From a virus: a stretch of DNA of 23,123 nucleotides. Position numbers and translations under genes: made by a program. Location of the stretch: IMG/VR virus record IMGVR_UViG_3300044701_000268, positions 1 through 23,123 of that record. One strand, written 5' to 3'. Below the pieces are notes generated by a model, which searched no databases, had not been told where the DNA came from, and worked only from the letters and a program-made list of their open reading frames with translations. Shown here piece after piece: positions 6,554-12,285 of this stretch (the stretch's first letter is position 1; the number at the start of each line of letters is the position of its first letter).

Positions 6554-7572
6554 GGCTTCACCTTCTCTTTCGCCAGTGATGCCGCTGCCTGCTTGACACC
6601 GATCAGGTCTTCGGACACCTCAATCTTCAGGTCGGCAATGGCTGACGGGGATTTGAGAGAAAAGGCTTCTGGGTGGTCCTTTAAAGCCGCCGCTGCCAAG
6701 GCTTCAGACTTCCAGAAACGCGTCTTGCGGCCTGGCTTGAGATTCCATCCACTGATCGTTACGCCTTCGGTCAATTGCTTTTTGGCGGCGTTGATGACCG
6801 CATCGGACCAGTCAGCCGCGAGGTGGGCGAGTTCCAGCATTTCGGGCGTGATGGCGGTGTCGGGTGCGAACTCCTTGCGTGCGTTGTCTTGGACCCTTTG
6901 GCGCATGGACGGGCAGATGGTCTTGGCCTTGCAGTACTTGCAGGCATCGGGGCTGGGGTTGGTAGGGGCATCGGGACTGAGGGCCAGTTCTGCCGCCTTC
7001 TTGAGTTCCAAGCCATGGGTGATCAGGTCCATGCCTGATACGGTCCACTTGGAGTGGCCAGCACGGGGCTGGAAGATGTGCATGGTGCACTGAATGGAGG
7101 CTGGCGCGTTGAACTGCCGCATCACGCCCAGGGCATAGGTCAGCAGTTGCTTGTTGTCCTTGGCCTCGACCAAGACACGGCCAGTCTTGAGGTCGATCAC
7201 ATGGAGGTGGTCACCATCCACCAGCACCGCGTCTGCCGTCCCGCCCAAGGCGTGGTGCAGTGTTTTGAGGCCTTGGTCCACGTTGACCTCAATCATGCGC
7301 TTGCGTGGGCTTGTGACCAGCGTGTTGACGAATGTGGCGTACTCCTGCGCCATCGCAACGTGTTCGGGGTCGAGATCTGGGTTGTCGAGTTCCTCGCCTC
7401 TGAGCAGCTTCTCGGACAGTTCATGGATGTGGGTGCCAATAGCTGCGGCCTCGCCTGCTGGCTCGGGCGGCATCTGCGCTTCCAGCCGGACAGAGCCGGG
7501 GCAGGCCATGACCCGCGAGATGCGAGAGGCTGACAGTCGGGCGTGTGCGCGTTCTTTGTGGTCGATTTGCAT
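6550..7572 (-). CDS. DUF2800 RecB/Cas4-like PD-(D/E)XK nuclease
   Basis: A 340-residue protein with GGAG eight bases before the ATG. The nuclease core is visible as GGTADAVLVDG (Asp114), HVIDLKTGR (Asp127, Lys129) and NKQLLTYALG (Gln142). Cys24 (VMACPGS) and CKYCKAKTIC (211-220) form the split four-cysteine pattern that holds an iron-sulfur cluster in AddB/Cas4-type nucleases. DUF2800 genes usually travel with an Enc34-type SSB and an SNF2-type helicase in phage recombination modules, and both are close by here. Role: probable exonuclease making recombinogenic ends during replication. Confidence 0.87.
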   Translation of the reverse strand: MQIDHKERAHARLSASRISRVMACPGSVRLEAQMPPEPAGEAAAIGTHIHELSEKLLRGEELDNPDLDPEHVAMAQEYATFVNTLVTSPRKRMIEVNVDQGLKTLHHALGGTADAVLVDGDHLHVIDLKTGRVLVEAKDNKQLLTYALGVMRQFNAPASIQCTMHIFQPRAGHSKWTVSGMDLITHGLELKKAAELALSPDAPTNPSPDACKYCKAKTICPSMRQRVQDNARKEFAPDTAITPEMLELAHLAADWSDAVINAAKKQLTEGVTISGWNLKPGRKTRFWKSEALAAAALKDHPEAFSLKSPSAIADLKIEVSEDLIGVKQAAASLAKEKVKP

Positions 7573-7575
7573 GAT

Positions 7576-8433
7576 TTACTCCATTTCAAAAAGTTCGCAA
7601 GATTCAGAACAGCCGCCATCGGCGTAAAGGTCAAGCTGCGTTGGCGCTCGGGCCGCCAAGTCTTTGTGCTTCAACGCCATCAATCTAAAAGTCTTGATGG
7701 ATGTGCGTCCACGGAAAAACACACGGTCTGGTGCGTCTTGGTATTTGGCAAACTCTGGGCCTACACGTGGATACTTGTCTTCCATTCGCTCAAAAAAGTC
7801 AAACTGCGATGGATCTTCGTCATGCAAGCGCATCAGCTTGGACAGGCTTTTCTTCCAACAGGTTTTGCAGTTGCCCTGATGCTCTTCCAGTTGGAGATCA
7901 AACGGTTGGTCCTCCCACCAGTCCAGCACATCTTGCTTGTCGGCTGGGAACCAGTGCACCAGCGGGTAAACCACGTTGCGGGTTTTGTCATCTTTTACCC
8001 GGCGCTGTTCATCAGTCCTGATGCCGATGGCCAAGTCGTAATCCCTGCCAGCCCAGCCAATGGATTTGAGATAGGACTCAATCGGATATCTTTTTAGGTT
8101 GCGCGTGCAGTGAGGGCTTTGAGTATTGGAGATGCCGTACTTCTGAATCATCTGCTCAAACGGTTCACCAGCCCGGCTGGCTGATTCAAAAGTCACCACC
8201 CGGTGGCTCATGCCTTGACCATGCTCTGGGTTTGTCACGCCTTCCAGCCACACCGTGTTAAATCCAAAATGTGTATCGCAGTCGTGGACGAACTGGAGCG
8301 TGGCCTCGTTCTCAAAACCGGTGTTGGCAAAAATGACTTTGATGTCGTATTCGTGGGCCTTGGTGTCAAGAATTTTTCTGGTCATGTAGCCAGAGGTGCG
8401 GCCACCACTAAATGAAATGACAAGTTGTTTCAT
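7576..8433 (-). CDS. PAPS-reductase-like PP-loop protein
   Basis: The family uses a PP-loop to bind adenylylated substrates. Residues 7-17 (SFSGGRTSGYM) form the PP-loop. Further family features are PHCTRNLKR (Cys109), CKTC (189-192) and a C-terminal GGCSESCE (Cys275, Cys279); this set could hold a metal or iron-sulfur cluster. The start at ATG 8433 has AGGA six bases upstream and lies 8 bases after the helicase stop; 285 residues result. Members occur often in aquatic phages labelled as CysH-like, but true sulfate reduction is doubtful. The setting between nuclease, helicase and methyltransferases suggests nucleic-acid modification, which is inference. Confidence 0.8.
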   Translation of the reverse strand: MKQLVISFSGGRTSGYMTRKILDTKAHEYDIKVIFANTGFENEATLQFVHDCDTHFGFNTVWLEGVTNPEHGQGMSHRVVTFESASRAGEPFEQMIQKYGISNTQSPHCTRNLKRYPIESYLKSIGWAGRDYDLAIGIRTDEQRRVKDDKTRNVVYPLVHWFPADKQDVLDWWEDQPFDLQLEEHQGNCKTCWKKSLSKLMRLHDEDPSQFDFFERMEDKYPRVGPEFAKYQDAPDRVFFRGRTSIKTFRLMALKHKDLAARAPTQLDLYADGGCSESCELFEME

Positions 8434-8441
8434 GCGCTTCC

Positions 8442-9659
8442 TCAAATAATCTGATTAATGATGTTCTGCTTGGCGAGGATCTTGGACAGCACCGTGTGAT
8501 CCAGTGATGCCCTGATCGTCAGGATGTAGATCATCGGCTTCACACCGTGCTTGGCGATGTTCTCCACACGGCTGGATGCCTGCTCCAACGCACTGGTGGA
8601 CCATGTGCATTCGACAAACACGATGGTGTCAGCGGCACTCAGGTCCACGCCTTCACTCATGGCCGCGATGTTGCCAACGATGCACTTGGCCTTGCCGGAT
8701 TGGAATGCCTCGATGGCCTTGTCACGCTGTGCGCGTGGGGTGTCGCCAACCACGGTGACGGGCTTGTGGACGCGCAACTCGTCGCAGAGTTTGCCGACCA
8801 CATCCTTGTGGTGCGCAAAGACCACGACAGGCTCGCCAGCGTTCAAGAGGTCGTCAATGAATTCAGCAGCGGCATCCACCTTGCGCATCCCTGCTTCTTT
8901 CATGATCTCGGCCAAGCCCTCAAAGGCCAGCAAGGCGTTGGGGTTGGCGACCAAGGCATCGGCATCAAACTGCTGCTCCCGCTTGTCGTTGGGCAGGTCA
9001 AAGGTGATCAGCGACACTTGCGGGTCTTGGTAGTCTTTGAACACATCCTCTTTTTTTCTGCGCATGACATGGGGCTTCATGAGCGCCTTGAGTTCGGCGA
9101 TGTTGCTGGAGCCTGAGACATCCAAGCCCCATGGCGCTTTCCACATCTTGGCGTAGCGTGCTGCAAAGTCGTACCAGCCGCCACGGTAGATGCCTAGGCC
9201 GTGCAAGATGGGCCAGAGTTCGATGGGCCTGTTGGGGATGGGCGTGCCAGATAGGGCATACACACGCTCAATCTGCTTCATGAGCAGGGAAACGGATGTG
9301 GTGCGCTTGGCCATTGGGTTTTTGACCCGGTGGCACTCGTCAAGCACAAGTGTCTGGTAGCCAGCGTTGTTGAAGTATTGCAGCAGGTCGTAGTTGATGA
9401 TGACAACCTGGTGGTCGGTGGTCTTCATCGCATCATTCTTGCCGTTGACCACCCGCACAGTGGCGTTGGACAGCTTGTTGAATGCAGCCTCCCACACGGT
9501 CTTGGCGATGGCTGGGCAGACGATCAGGGCAGGGAGATGTTCAAGGGCTGCGGCTGCTGTGGGCAGCGTCTTGCCGACTCGCGGCTGGTCGGCCAGGATG
9601 GCCCTCTTGGTGTCCAGCAAGAACTGCTTGGACGTTTCTTGGTGCGGGTATAGCTTCAT
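8442..9659 (-). CDS. SNF2-type DEAD/H-box helicase (superfamily 2)
   Basis: A compact 405-residue ATPase/translocase. Motif I is LADQPRVGKT (22-31, where cellular SNF2 proteins usually have DEMGLGKT), motif II DECH (107-110), motif III ALSGTP (135-140), and the second RecA lobe has VVVFAHHKD, a GxxAMSEGVDL motif V and QASSRVENI as motif VI. The start is the ATG at 9659, forming an ATGA with the methyltransferase-like stop; an ATG four codons upstream is less likely. The protein is short, without extra DNA-binding domains, like other phage members, which act in replication fork remodelling or recombination. Confidence 0.88.
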   Translation of the reverse strand: MKLYPHQETSKQFLLDTKRAILADQPRVGKTLPTAAAALEHLPALIVCPAIAKTVWEAAFNKLSNATVRVVNGKNDAMKTTDHQVVIINYDLLQYFNNAGYQTLVLDECHRVKNPMAKRTTSVSLLMKQIERVYALSGTPIPNRPIELWPILHGLGIYRGGWYDFAARYAKMWKAPWGLDVSGSSNIAELKALMKPHVMRRKKEDVFKDYQDPQVSLITFDLPNDKREQQFDADALVANPNALLAFEGLAEIMKEAGMRKVDAAAEFIDDLLNAGEPVVVFAHHKDVVGKLCDELRVHKPVTVVGDTPRAQRDKAIEAFQSGKAKCIVGNIAAMSEGVDLSAADTIVFVECTWSTSALEQASSRVENIAKHGVKPMIYILTIRASLDHTVLSKILAKQNIINQII

Positions 9660-10243
9660 ACTGCACCCCATTGCGCGGCCATGGCGTTTGCAATGCCTGC
9701 ATAGGTTTCGCTGCGAATCTTCCAGCGGTCTTTAGATGGCGGCAGTTTGTTCTGGCCGCTGGCAGTCTGGTTGGCTCGGCGCGTCTTAGCATCACCGGGC
9801 AACATATCTGTGGGCTGCAACAGCGGCAGATTCTTCAGCCACAGGCAAGTCTTCTTACTGGCATCATGGCCAAACCACCACGGCTGGATGATCTGGTCAG
9901 GCTTGCGAATGCGGCTGCTAATGACGCTGATCGGGTTCTCAATGGCAATGCGCTCAATCGGCGCATCCATTAGGCGCTGCACAAATGCCAGCGCGTCCTC
10001 TGTCAGCTTTGGATCACGCAGCCCTCGGGTGGTCCAGTGCATTCCACTGACAGACAAATAGGTGCAAGGGGGATGGGCCACCATCAAATCCCAGCCGTCA
10101 TCAATGATGTCAAACACATCACCTTGATGGTGTGGGCCGGGTGAATCAGTGGGCAATAGATCACATGACATAGCGTCATGACCAGCAGCCAAAAATGCGT
10201 CACGCACTCGGCCACTGTATTCGCAGGCAATTAAAACTCGCAT
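9656..10243 (-). CDS. Small DNA methyltransferase-like protein
   Basis: A 195-residue protein starting MRVLIACEYSGRVRDAFLAA; the ATG at 10243 has GAGG about six bases upstream, and the longer open frame reaches into the promoter region. The N-terminal segment resembles the SAM-binding start of C5 methyltransferases, HPPCTYLS (Cys60) resembles motif IV with its catalytic Cys, and IAIENP (100-104) resembles motif VI. Motifs VIII-X and a target-recognition region are missing, so the protein is either a minimal relative or uses another chemistry. Phage members are usually annotated as DNA methyltransferase without proof. It is the first gene of the leftward DNA-metabolism block. Confidence 0.75.
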   Translation of the reverse strand: MRVLIACEYSGRVRDAFLAAGHDAMSCDLLPTDSPGPHHQGDVFDIIDDGWDLMVAHPPCTYLSVSGMHWTTRGLRDPKLTEDALAFVQRLMDAPIERIAIENPISVISSRIRKPDQIIQPWWFGHDASKKTCLWLKNLPLLQPTDMLPGDAKTRRANQTASGQNKLPPSKDRWKIRSETYAGIANAMAAQWGAV

Positions 10244-10277
10244 CGGTTTCCTCGGTTTAGCGGTTGAAAGAGCCTCG

Positions 10278-10306
10278 ATTGTGCGCTGTAAAAATCTTTT
10301 ACACAA
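10278..10306 (-). promoter_or_regulatory. Candidate promoter for leftward DNA-metabolism block
   Basis: On the minus strand TTGTGT (10306-10301) and CACAAT (10283-10278) are separated by 17 bases, ahead of the methyltransferase-like gene starting at 10243. Its -35 overlaps the -35 of the divergent plus-strand promoter. Confidence 0.45.
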
Positions 10307-10331
10307 GCACTTTGTTTGTGCTAAAGTGCAA
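10298..10331 (+). promoter_or_regulatory. Promoter for SSB operon
   Basis: TTTACA (10298-10303), 17 bases, then CTAAAGTGCAA (10321-10331), identical in elements and spacing to the leftward early promoter at 1246-1279. It lies about 60 bases before the SSB start. Confidence 0.6.
10307..10329. repeat. Inverted repeat, possible operator
   Basis: GCACTTT (10307-10313) and AAAGTGC (10323-10329) form a perfect 7-base inverted repeat that spans the spacer and -10 of the plus promoter. The centre contains TTTGTTTGTG (10311-10320), which recurs in reverse at 11309-11318. Confidence 0.5.
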
Positions 10332-10391
10332 CTGCTCCATCACTTGATGGGGCTGAAAACCTGTTAAACGATCAAACCAAAGGAAACGATC

Positions 10392-10961
10392 ATGACTACA
10401 CGTGTGACAACTGGCGAGGTGCGCACCTCTTACTTCTCGGCCTTGCAGGCACGCAAGAATGAGATGAATGGCAAGGATGAATTCAGCACCCAGATCCTGA
10501 TTCCCAAGACCGACACGGCCACCTTGAGCGCCATGAAGGCTGCCGCCAAAGAGGCGCTGACTGCCAAGTTCGGCGACAAGATCCCTAAGAACGTGCGTAA
10601 TCCGCTGAGAGACGGTGACACCGAGACCAAGACCGATGGCAGCCCACTGGGCCGCGAGTATCAGGGCCATTACTTCTGCAACGTCAAGAGCACCAGCAAG
10701 CCGGGTGCAATTGACACGCATGGCAATGACTTGATCGGTAGCGATGACATCGTGAGTGGCGACTTTGTGCGCGTGTCCTTGAATGCCTATGCCTACAGCC
10801 AGGCTGGCAATAATGGCGTCAGCTTTGGCCTGAACAACATCTTGTTGGTGCGCAAGGGTGAGCCGCTGGGTGGCGCCAAGCCATCCGCCGCTGCTGACTT
10901 CGGCATCACCCGTGGGTCAGCACCTGTGGCGGCGGTGGAGGCTGGCGGCGATGACTGGTGA
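10392..10961 (+). CDS. Single-stranded DNA-binding protein, Enc34/DUF2815 type
   Basis: A 189-residue protein with AAAGGA upstream of the ATG at 10392. Family signs are an N-terminal VRTSYFSALQARKNEM, then FSTQILIPKTD, a central NPLRDGDTE and GHYFCNVKSTSKPG, and SGDFVRVSLNAYAY near the end of the fold; the tail GGDDW is acidic, as in many SSBs, where it recruits partners. Enc34-type SSBs have an OB fold and protect single strands during replication and recombination. It is transcribed divergently from the helicase/nuclease block but belongs functionally with it. Confidence 0.87.
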   Translation: MTTRVTTGEVRTSYFSALQARKNEMNGKDEFSTQILIPKTDTATLSAMKAAAKEALTAKFGDKIPKNVRNPLRDGDTETKTDGSPLGREYQGHYFCNVKSTSKPGAIDTHGNDLIGSDDIVSGDFVRVSLNAYAYSQAGNNGVSFGLNNILLVRKGEPLGGAKPSAAADFGITRGSAPVAAVEAGGDDW

Positions 10962-11133
10962 TAAGTTGCGGCTGGTGGCAGCGCATGTAGATCAGGCGCT
11001 GCACGACAAGCTGGAGGCCACCTCGCAGGCTTTGGGCATGTCTAAGGCTGCGCTGGTGCGGTATCTGCTTCGCACGGGCCTTGAGTCTCCCGTTGTGCTA
11101 TCAGCGCAAATAAAGCAGCCTCCATCTGATTGA
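10951..11133 (+). CDS. Ribbon-helix-helix DNA-binding protein (60 aa)
   Basis: Starts MTGDKLRLVAAHVDQALHDK at ATG 10951, with GGAGG nine bases upstream and an 11-bp overlap with the SSB end. The beta-strand (LRLVAAHVDQ), helix (HDKLEATSQALG), turn and second helix (KAALVRYLLRTGLE) match the CopG/Arc fold, whose dimers bind operators through the strand. Likely a small transcriptional regulator. The last 92 bases lie opposite the 3' end of the minus-strand HTH gene. Confidence 0.75.
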   Translation: MTGDKLRLVAAHVDQALHDKLEATSQALGMSKAALVRYLLRTGLESPVVLSAQIKQPPSD

Positions 11134-11272
11134 CCGAGGTCCACAGAGGATCAACAGCCCCAGACAACCATCGGCTGACCTGGGGCTGTTGTATTTGGGC
11201 CAGCGTGCAGACCTGCTTCATCTGAATCTTGTGCAGACGGGCCATGTCTCGGATGTCGTGGATGCTGTTCAT
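11042..11272 (-). CDS. Cro/CI-like helix-turn-helix protein (76 aa)
   Basis: Starts MNSIHDIRDMARLHKIQMKQ. Residues about 14-37 (KIQMKQVCTLAQ, then QPQVSRWLSG) are a good XRE-type helix-turn-helix, followed by a helical VNQMEAALFAL typical of small phage repressors. No clear ribosome site is visible, consistent with low or leaderless-type expression. It is the only minus-strand gene in the plus-strand block, stands divergent from the 47-aa gene, and overlaps antisense with the ribbon-helix-helix gene. It probably controls the 11273-11380 region. Confidence 0.72.
   Translation of the reverse strand: MNSIHDIRDMARLHKIQMKQVCTLAQIQQPQVSRWLSGAVDPLWTSVNQMEAALFALIAQRETQGPCEADTAPAQP
11152..11191 (+). 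terminator. Long hairpin, possible terminator of SSB operon
   Basis: Perfect 12-base arms CAACAGCCCCAG (11152-11163) and CTGGGGCTGTTG (11180-11191) with a 16-base loop, followed by TATTT. It begins 19 bases after the ribbon-helix-helix stop. The T-run is short, so it may be a weak terminator or an mRNA stabiliser. It lies within the HTH coding sequence. Confidence 0.5.
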
Positions 11273-11380
11273 AGCGGCATTTTACTTGGCATTGTTGTTA
11301 ATTTCAGACACAAACAAATAGGTGTTGCACAGTGTTTGTATTTAGTCCACAATGTGTTTCTACGTCAACAAAGGAACCCC
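11273..11380. promoter_or_regulatory. Divergent promoter/operator region beside HTH gene
   Basis: Plus: TTGCAC (11325-11330), 17 bases, CACAAT (11348-11353). Minus: TTGACG (11368-11363), 18 bases, TAAATA (11344-11339). The two promoters overlap face to face. ACAAACA (11310-11316 area) and TGTTTGT (11333-11339) form an inverted repeat around the plus -35, a likely operator for the HTH protein. Confidence 0.5.
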
Positions 11381-11524
11381 ATGAAACACCACAAATACCA
11401 CCAGCATTACCAAGTCAAGGCCGCCAAGTTGCACGCACGCGCAGAGGCTGCCTTGGACCTGATCACCGCCTTGGTCATTGGCATCGGCTTGGCCGCCTGC
11501 CTTTTTTACGGGCTGTCGGCATGA
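11381..11524 (+). CDS. Small His-rich membrane protein (47 aa)
   Basis: Starts MKHHKYHQHYQVKAAKLHAR with AAAGGA five bases before the ATG at 11381. The basic, His-rich N-terminus is followed by a helix that becomes hydrophobic (about residues 25-44, LDLITALVIGIGLAACLFYG). Likely a single-pass inner-membrane protein, N-terminus inside. It is the first gene after the divergent regulatory region and overlaps the next gene in an ATGA. Function unknown. Confidence 0.65.
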   Translation: MKHHKYHQHYQVKAAKLHARAEAALDLITALVIGIGLAACLFYGLSA

Positions 11525-11730
11525 GAGTCAAAGACCTGACCATGGATGACCTGCCCGAGCTGGAGGTCCAACTTCAGCACGCACTTGACCGTGCCAAGGG
11601 CACATCATTGCCAGCCCATGCTGTGCGCAATTGCCCCAGCGATCTCCAATCCTCTGACCAAGCATGGCGCCAGGTCAAGAGCCTTCAATACATCATAGGA
11701 TGCCTCGAAAATGGCCGACCAATTTATTAA
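11521..11730 (+). CDS. Hypothetical phage protein (69 aa)
   Basis: Starts MRVKDLTMDDLPELEVQLQH; its ATG overlaps the previous stop (11521-11524). It is mostly helical and charged, with two Cys (NCPSD and GCLENG). No recognised domain. The tight coupling on both sides supports a real gene. Confidence 0.65.
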   Translation: MRVKDLTMDDLPELEVQLQHALDRAKGTSLPAHAVRNCPSDLQSSDQAWRQVKSLQYIIGCLENGRPIY

Positions 11731-11896
11731 GACCCCACCCACCATGATCGACAAGATGGCTGGCACATACGATGGCAAAGAGTTGCTGCCATACACCGGG
11801 CGACCCGGCGCGATGGATGCGTACAAGCTGCCAAGCCTGATGCACTTCGGGCCTGTGTACCGCAAAGACTTGGCTGAGTTATGCAAGCTGGACTGA
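11711..11896 (+). CDS. Hypothetical phage protein with TPPxxIDKMAG motif (61 aa)
   Basis: Starts MADQFIKTPPTMIDKMAGTY and continues with YTGRPGAMDAYKLPSL, a pattern I recognise from small proteins in other proteobacterial phages, function unknown. It overlaps the preceding gene by 20 bp and the following gene by 16 bp. No clear ribosome site, so translation may depend on coupling. Confidence 0.7.
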   Translation: MADQFIKTPPTMIDKMAGTYDGKELLPYTGRPGAMDAYKLPSLMHFGPVYRKDLAELCKLD

Positions 11897-12285
11897 AGCC
11901 ACGCATCCGGCCAAAGCTGGAACTCGTTATGGCCGATGGCCGTGCGAGGTGCGACCGGGAACTGGTGGACATCATCTTCTGTGAGCGCAGGTCGGTGCAG
12001 CGCGAACTGGAGAAGATGCACCAGCAGGGGGTGGTCCACATCGCTGGCTGGGCCAAGGCGGGTGCCAGTTACCGCTGGCGGCCTCAGTACAGGCTGGGTG
12101 AGGGTGAGGATGCGCCATGCCCACCACCGACTGGCCGGACCAGCACCCAGCGGGTGCATGAGTTCCGCGCCAAGATGACCGCCGACGACAAAGACTTTGC
12201 CGATGCCAGGCGCAGACAGCAAAGGCGCGTGGTCAAACGTGACCCCTTGGTGGCTGCTTTTTTTGGGCCTTCACTGACCAAGTAG
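11881..12285 (+). CDS. Putative winged-helix DNA-binding protein (134 aa)
   Basis: Starts MQAGLKPRIRPKLELVMADG at ATG 11881. Residues about 10-60 (ELVDIIFCERRSVQRELEKM, then QQGVVHIAGW) read like a winged helix, with a recognition helix rich in Arg followed by a beta wing. The C-terminal half is very basic (ARRRQQRRVVKRDP), which also fits DNA binding. It is the last gene of the plus-strand operon, and its stop overlaps the 3' end of the late operon by 15 bp. A regulator role is inferred. Confidence 0.65.
   Translation: MQAGLKPRIRPKLELVMADGRARCDRELVDIIFCERRSVQRELEKMHQQGVVHIAGWAKAGASYRWRPQYRLGEGEDAPCPPPTGRTSTQRVHEFRAKMTADDKDFADARRRQQRRVVKRDPLVAAFFGPSLTK

Noticed and set aside
8547-9116. Plus-strand frame of about 189 codons
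   Set aside because: A shadow of the SNF2-type helicase, whose motifs fix the true strand.
10244-10306. N-terminal extension of the small methyltransferase-like protein
   Set aside because: The extension covers the promoter region, and the internal ATG at 10243 has a good ribosome site followed at once by the family start.
10858-10950. Longer start for the ribbon-helix-helix gene
   Set aside because: The extra 31 codons lie within the SSB gene, while ATG 10951 has GGAGG at good distance.
12258-12264. T-run as terminator between convergent operons
   Set aside because: No stable stem precedes the run on the plus strand, and it lies inside the winged-helix gene.
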